This document shows positions 60,140-64,000 of a stretch of 64,000 nucleotides of DNA, piece after piece; positions within the stretch are counted from its first letter, which is position 1; each line of letters begins with the position of its first letter. Position numbers and translations under genes: made by a program. A model generated the notes under the pieces. That model did not search any database. It worked only from the letters and a program-made list of their open reading frames with translations, and was not told where the DNA came from. The stretch is taken from the NCBI RefSeq assembly GCF_030445035.2, contig NC_080683.1, forward strand, positions 122,745,225 through 122,809,224, given 5' to 3'. Source of the stretch: Dasypus novemcinctus. Lineage: Eukaryota > Chordata > Mammalia > Cingulata > Dasypodidae.

Positions 60140-61012
60140 CGGGGGGCCTAGGGAGTGTGAGTGCACGACCAAGACGGTTCAGGAAACAGAGTGAGTGTGA
60201 GTGCACCAAGATGGTTTAGGAAATAGAGTAGGAGTGCACGACCAAGCTGGTGCAGGAAACAGAGTGAGTGTGAGTGCAAAACCAAGATGGTTTAGAAAAT
60301 AAAACGTGGGTGGCGGACTTGGCCCAGTGGTTAGGGCGTCCGCCTACCACATGGAGGTCCGCGGTTCAAACCCTGGGCCTCCCTGACCCGTGTGGAGCTG
60401 GCCCATGCGCAGTGCTGATGCGTGCAAGGAGTGCCCTGCCATGCAGGGGTGTCCCCTGCGTAGGGGATCCCCATGGGCAAGAAGTGCTCCCTGTAAGGAG
60501 AGCCACCCAGTGCAAAAGTGCAGCTTGCCCAGGAATGGTGCCACCCTCACGGAGAGCTGACATAACAGGATGACTCAACAAAAAGAAACAGATTCCCGTG
60601 CCGCTGACAACAACAGAAGCAGACAAAGATGATGCAGCAAATAGACACAGAGAACAGACAACCGGGGTGGGTGGAGGGGTGGAGGGGAAATAAATAAATA
60701 AATCTTTAAAAAAAAAAAAAAAGAAAAGAAAACGTGAGCGTGAGTGCACCAAAATGATTTAGGAGACAGAGTGAACATGAGTGCACGACAAAGATGGTTT
60801 AGGAAATAAAGTGTGAGCATGAATGCACCAAAATGGTTTAGGAAACAGAGTGAGCGTGAGTGTACGACCAAGATGGTTTAGGAAATAAAGCATGAGTGTG
60901 AGCGCACCAAAATGGTTTAGGAAACAAGGTGTGTGAGTGCACAACCAGGGATGGGATAGGAAACAAAACATGAGTGTGAGTGCACCACCAAGATGGTTTA
61001 GGAAACAGACCA
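60140..61012. repeat. Minisatellite of about 45-base units, split by a SINE
   Basis: Units on the theme GTGAGTGTGAGTGCACGACC, AAGATGGTTTAGGAAA and CAGA or TAAAG. Four lie left of the SINE and about seven right of it, most in two alternating forms (GCACGACCAAGATGG and GCACCAAAATGG). Confidence 0.92.
60311..60720 (+). mobile_element. DAS-SINE inserted in a minisatellite
   Basis: Full-length copy with TGGCCCAGTGGTTAGGGCGT and GCGGTTCAAACCCTGGGCC. Flanks AATAAAACGTGGG and AAGAAAACGTGAGCG are consistent with a duplicated minisatellite segment. It is antisense to ADAT2. Confidence 0.94.
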
Positions 61013-61019
61013 GAAGAGA

Positions 61020-61640
61020 AAATTTTTTGACCTAGAGCCAAGTGAGGTTTCTAGATTTCACACCGCAAGCACAGGCCATAAAAACAAAACTGATAAATCA
61101 AAATTAAACACTTGAGCTCTGCAAAAGCCCCTGGAAGAAAACCTTTGCAAACACATATCTTACAAAAGGATTCATGTCTAGACTCTATAAAGAAATCTCA
61201 AATTGAACAGTAAACAAAGATTCTCTGAGAAAATGGGCAAAGGCAGGAACAGACACTTCACTGACGAGGATGCACAGGTGGCCCGCGAGCCTTGAATGAA
61301 AAGACATTCAGCCTCACTGGCCGCGAGGGAGACGCCAACTAGAACCCCAGGGAGACGGCAGTGCGCCTGTAGAAGGCTCGCTGCTAGCCGGGACGCAGGG
61401 ACACTGGGACCCGTCCTCCACTGCTGGGGACTGTGAAGAGGACAGCTGCTCAGCAAAGTTTGGCAGATTCTCAAAGACTAAACAAACAACTGCCACCTGA
61501 CCCATCAAGGACACCGCGGGGCACCTAACCCAGGGGAACGGAGACTCCTCCCACCGAATCCGAATCCCGAGGCGGACGCTCAGGCAGGACCCAGGATCAC
61601 GCCCACGCCTTCCGGCAGATGCATGCTAGACCCCTGGAGC
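61020..61640 (+). mobile_element. L1 ORF2 3' fragment, diverged
   Basis: Tracks the L1 ORF2 C-terminal region in order: GCACAGGCCATAAAAACAAA, GAAAATGGGCAAAGGCAGGA, ATGAAAAGACATTCAGCCTC, GGACGCAGGGACACTGGGAC, GTTTGGCAGATTCTCAAAGA. Many changes and no open frame. Confidence 0.7.
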
Positions 61641-61855
61641 CCACTCCTCCGCAGAACAGACCAGCGAGGGAAGGAAGGGGCTGCCCGTCCACCAGCAAAC
61701 TAACCCAACTTCTCACAGTTCCTTGAGGCCGTCCGTGCTCCTAACCTTCCCAGAACCCAGTCCCCTTTGAGAAGCCGAGGGAAGCGAGGGACTCGCACAT
61801 CACGTCGTGTTTTAAATCGTTCTAGCGTGTGCAGATCCCCTAACATCTGGCCCCG

Positions 61856-62400
61856 TGTTTTGGTTTCCCAGTTGCTAAAACAAATACCACGCAATGCGTG
61901 GCTTAGCAGCAGGGAGGTATGGGCTCATAGCTGCAGAGGCTGGAGGCCAGGCTTGCTCCCAGGGCTGGAATCTTCTGGACAGCCGGCGCCCTTTGGGGTT
62001 CCTTGGCTTTTCCTGCACACGGCGATGCACACGGCAGCACCTCCTTTCTCTCCCGGGTCCCCCTGAGCTCCAGCTTCTGGCTGCATCCCCGGCTTCTCCT
62101 TCCGTGTAGTTTCCTTGGCCACGCTCGATGAAGGCCCACCTTCACTAACGACACCTTCAAAGGTCCTATTACAAAGGGGCTCACCCCCACAGCACGGGGG
62201 TTGGGGCCTGGACCTGCCTTTGTCAGGGGCGCGTGGCCCAGTCACCCACGCCAGCGGAGGCCCAGTTCTCAGTGGACAGCCGGATCACCACCAAGCCAAC
62301 ACCAAGAGCTTCCGCCTCTGGCACTTGACGGTTACTCTGCGTTGTCACCCCGCCCTCTCCTTGCCACACCGCAAACCCCCTTTCTTCTAAACGCAGGAAG
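61856..62400 (-). mobile_element. LTR fossil, MaLR (MLT1/MST-like), reverse orientation
   Basis: The plus strand reads like the reverse complement of a MaLR LTR: TTGCTAAAACAAATACCACG, GTGGCTTAGCAGCAGGGAGG, GCAGAGGCTGGAGGCCAGG. CCTTCAAAGGTCCTATTACA lies further along. It is worn and appears solo. Family named from memory. Confidence 0.45.
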
Positions 62401-62803
62401 CAGCCCATGCGCCTCAAGGCACTGCCAGCTACAATAAGCTACAACTGATTCATTCTGGAAAACATTCAACCTTTTTTCCCATGTGTATGTATAGTCAATC
62501 TCTCTTTTTTCCTACTTGCGAAGTAAGATATATTCAAAGCTGAAAACTTGAGTTTCAAAACGTAAGTTATACTCAAGGCCACAAAAAATCCACACATGAA
62601 AATAAAAACCACACGCAATCCAACCCCCCAAATGGGATCACTCTTATTATTCTGAGGTAACAAATCAGTTTTTTGGTTTCTTCTATGGCTGCATACATAT
62701 ATTTGTAGTTTTTACAAAAGCAAAATAGCTTCACAGTACAGATACTGCTCAGCTGCCTTTTTCATTTACACAAAATGCTCCTACAAGGCAATTAAAAAAA
62801 AAA
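62401..62803. other. Spacer, no gene seen
   Basis: AT-rich stretch in ADAT2 intron 1; no recognised exon or repeat. Confidence 0.4.
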
Positions 62804-62897
62804 GCAGAGAGGGTGTAGCTCAGTGGTTGAGCACCTGCTTCACATGTATGAGGTCCTGGGTTCAATCCTCAGTACTTCCTAAAACAAAAATAAAATT
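62804..62897 (+). mobile_element. Short tRNA-headed SINE
   Basis: GAGAGGGTGTAGCTCAGTGG, TTGAGCACCTGCTTCACATG, TGGGTTCAATCCTCAGTACT, then an A-rich tail. Inserted in an L1-like fragment (GGGCAAAGGATATATCTAGG follows). Confidence 0.85.
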
Positions 62898-63269
62898 GGG
62901 CAAAGGATATATCTAGGCAATTCACAGAAGGAAAAAATCCAAATGTCCAATCAGGAGCCTCAACACACAGCGGTCAGGGCAAGGCAAATGAAGACGAGAC
63001 TGAGGAGAGGGGTGAGGGAGGGCAGAGTGGGAGGGGCCAGGGAACAGTGGGGGGCCCTGCTGGGGGCGGATCTGGAGGGCAGGGGGGTGTGGCAGAGCAG
63101 CAGTGTGGGCCTGCGGTCAGGATCCCAGGGCTGGGCTCAAACCCCAGCTCCTTCCTCTCGCGCGCTCTGACTCGCAAGCATTGAGGTTACCTTCCAGGCC
63201 CTGAGGTTCCCTCAGGAAAGGGGACAGCACCACCCTACCTCCTGGGCAGGTGGGAGGGGAAGATGGTCT
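62898..63269. other. Spacer with a short L1-like fragment
   Basis: The first 60 bases resemble L1 ORF2. The rest is GC-rich, with purine-rich 62995-63080 and no recognised gene. Confidence 0.4.
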
Positions 63270-63696
63270 TGCCCAACCAAGGTCTATCAGTCAGCCAAAG
63301 GGGTGCTGATGCAAATACCAGAAATCTGTTGGCTTTTATAAAAGGTATTTATTCAAGGCTTGCGGTTACAAGGCCATAAGAGTAAGGTACTTCCCTCACC
63401 AAAGTCTGTGGCCACGTGTTGGAGCAAGATGGTGGGTGACGTCTGCCAGGGTTCAGCCTTCCTCTTCCTCTTAAGGGTCCTTGGTCCCAGCATCTTCCAA
63501 TATCAGCTGGAGGCTGGGATAAGTCTCGTCTCTCTCTCAAGTCTCGTTTCTCTCCGGGCTCAGTTGCTCTGCTCTCTCCTTCCCAGGCTCCAGCTCAAAA
63601 CTTCAACCTCCCTTCTCTGTGGTGCTTTTTCAAGGGGGCAGGGTCTCAGCATCATACTGACATGGCCCAATCAAAGCCTTAATCAAAGATAAACAC
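63270..63696. repeat. Probable interspersed repeat, unclassified
   Basis: GTCAGCCAAAGGGGTGCTGA, CTTTTATAAAAGGTATTTAT, CCACGTGTTGGAGCAAGATG and CCTCTTCCTCTTAAGGGTCC look to me like a family frequent in xenarthran DNA, but I cannot name it. No coding region. Confidence 0.35.
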
Positions 63697-63699
63697 AGG

Positions 63700-64000
63700 G
63701 AAGCAGACTTGGCCCAGAGGATAGGGCTTCTGTCTACCACATGGGAGATCCTCAGTTCAAACCCTGGGCCTCCTTGACCCATGTGGAGCTGGCCCATGTG
63801 CAGTGCTGATGTGCGCAAGGAGTGCCGTGCCACGCAGGGGTGTCCCCCACACGCAAGGAGTGCGCCCCGTAAGGAGAGCCACCCAGCTCGAAAGAAAGTG
63901 AAGCCTGCCCAGGAATGGTGCTGTACACACGGAGAGCTAACACAACAAGATGATGCAACAAAAAGAAACACAGATTCCGGGTGCCACTGATAAGGATAGA
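63700..64000 (+). mobile_element. DAS-SINE, cut by window end
   Basis: GGGAAGCAGACTTGGCCCAG starts the head; the body runs to the last base and its tail lies outside the window. A segment of about 15 bases around the usual CGTAGGGGAGCCCCA is missing. Confidence 0.92.

Overview
This window is nuclear DNA of a placental mammal, most likely an armadillo (Xenarthra, Cingulata). The evidence is eight copies, one cut by the window edge, of a roughly 400-base tRNA-headed SINE matching the DAS-SINE family described from the nine-banded armadillo, together with shorter relatives, L1 elements, and old MIR, L2 and LTR fossils shared with other mammals. There are no bacterial features. Genes are sparse and split into exons, and most long open frames lie in GC-rich or tandem-repeat DNA and are not genes.

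The only protein-coding gene I can support is ADAT2, on the minus strand. Five consecutive coding exons (human exons 2 to 6) lie at 53278-53174, 50776-50626, 48407-48301, 45815-45743 and 45635-45574. They encode the catalytic half of the tRNA wobble adenosine deaminase (A34 to I34), including the HAE motif and the PC-x-x-C zinc motif. Exon 1 was not found and probably lies beyond the right edge. Intron 3 carries the signature of a minor (U12-type) intron. The C-terminus appears to run six residues past the human end.

Layout: 1-12 kb is very GC-rich, with two CpG-rich blocks, SINEs, a TG/CA array (6.7-7.05 kb) and a 1.8-kb minisatellite (10.1-11.95 kb). 13.5-18.85 kb is L1 sequence, mainly one minus-strand L1 lacking the centre of ORF2. 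A 5'-truncated RPL27A retropseudogene follows at 19 kb. 20.9-27.7 kb is a pile-up of same-orientation, A-tailed L1-like 3' ends, including a large foldback at 25.2-25.9 kb. 28-45 kb has old repeats, LTR fossils and several G-rich or GC-rich tracts but no recognisable gene. 45.5-53.3 kb is ADAT2, with an intronic minisatellite and SINE. 53.7-57.9 kb is a second L1 with the same gross architecture as the first. 58-64 kb, probably ADAT2 intron 1, holds old L1, L2 and LTR pieces and a minisatellite split by a SINE.

No CRISPR array, operon, tRNA gene, rRNA gene or new protein system is supported. The points most worth a second look are the U12 intron, the altered ADAT2 tail, the L1s lacking the reverse-transcriptase core, the foldback repeat, and the minisatellite that repeats a near-perfect 5' splice site on its minus strand. 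Family names rest on memory of consensus sequences; no database was searched.
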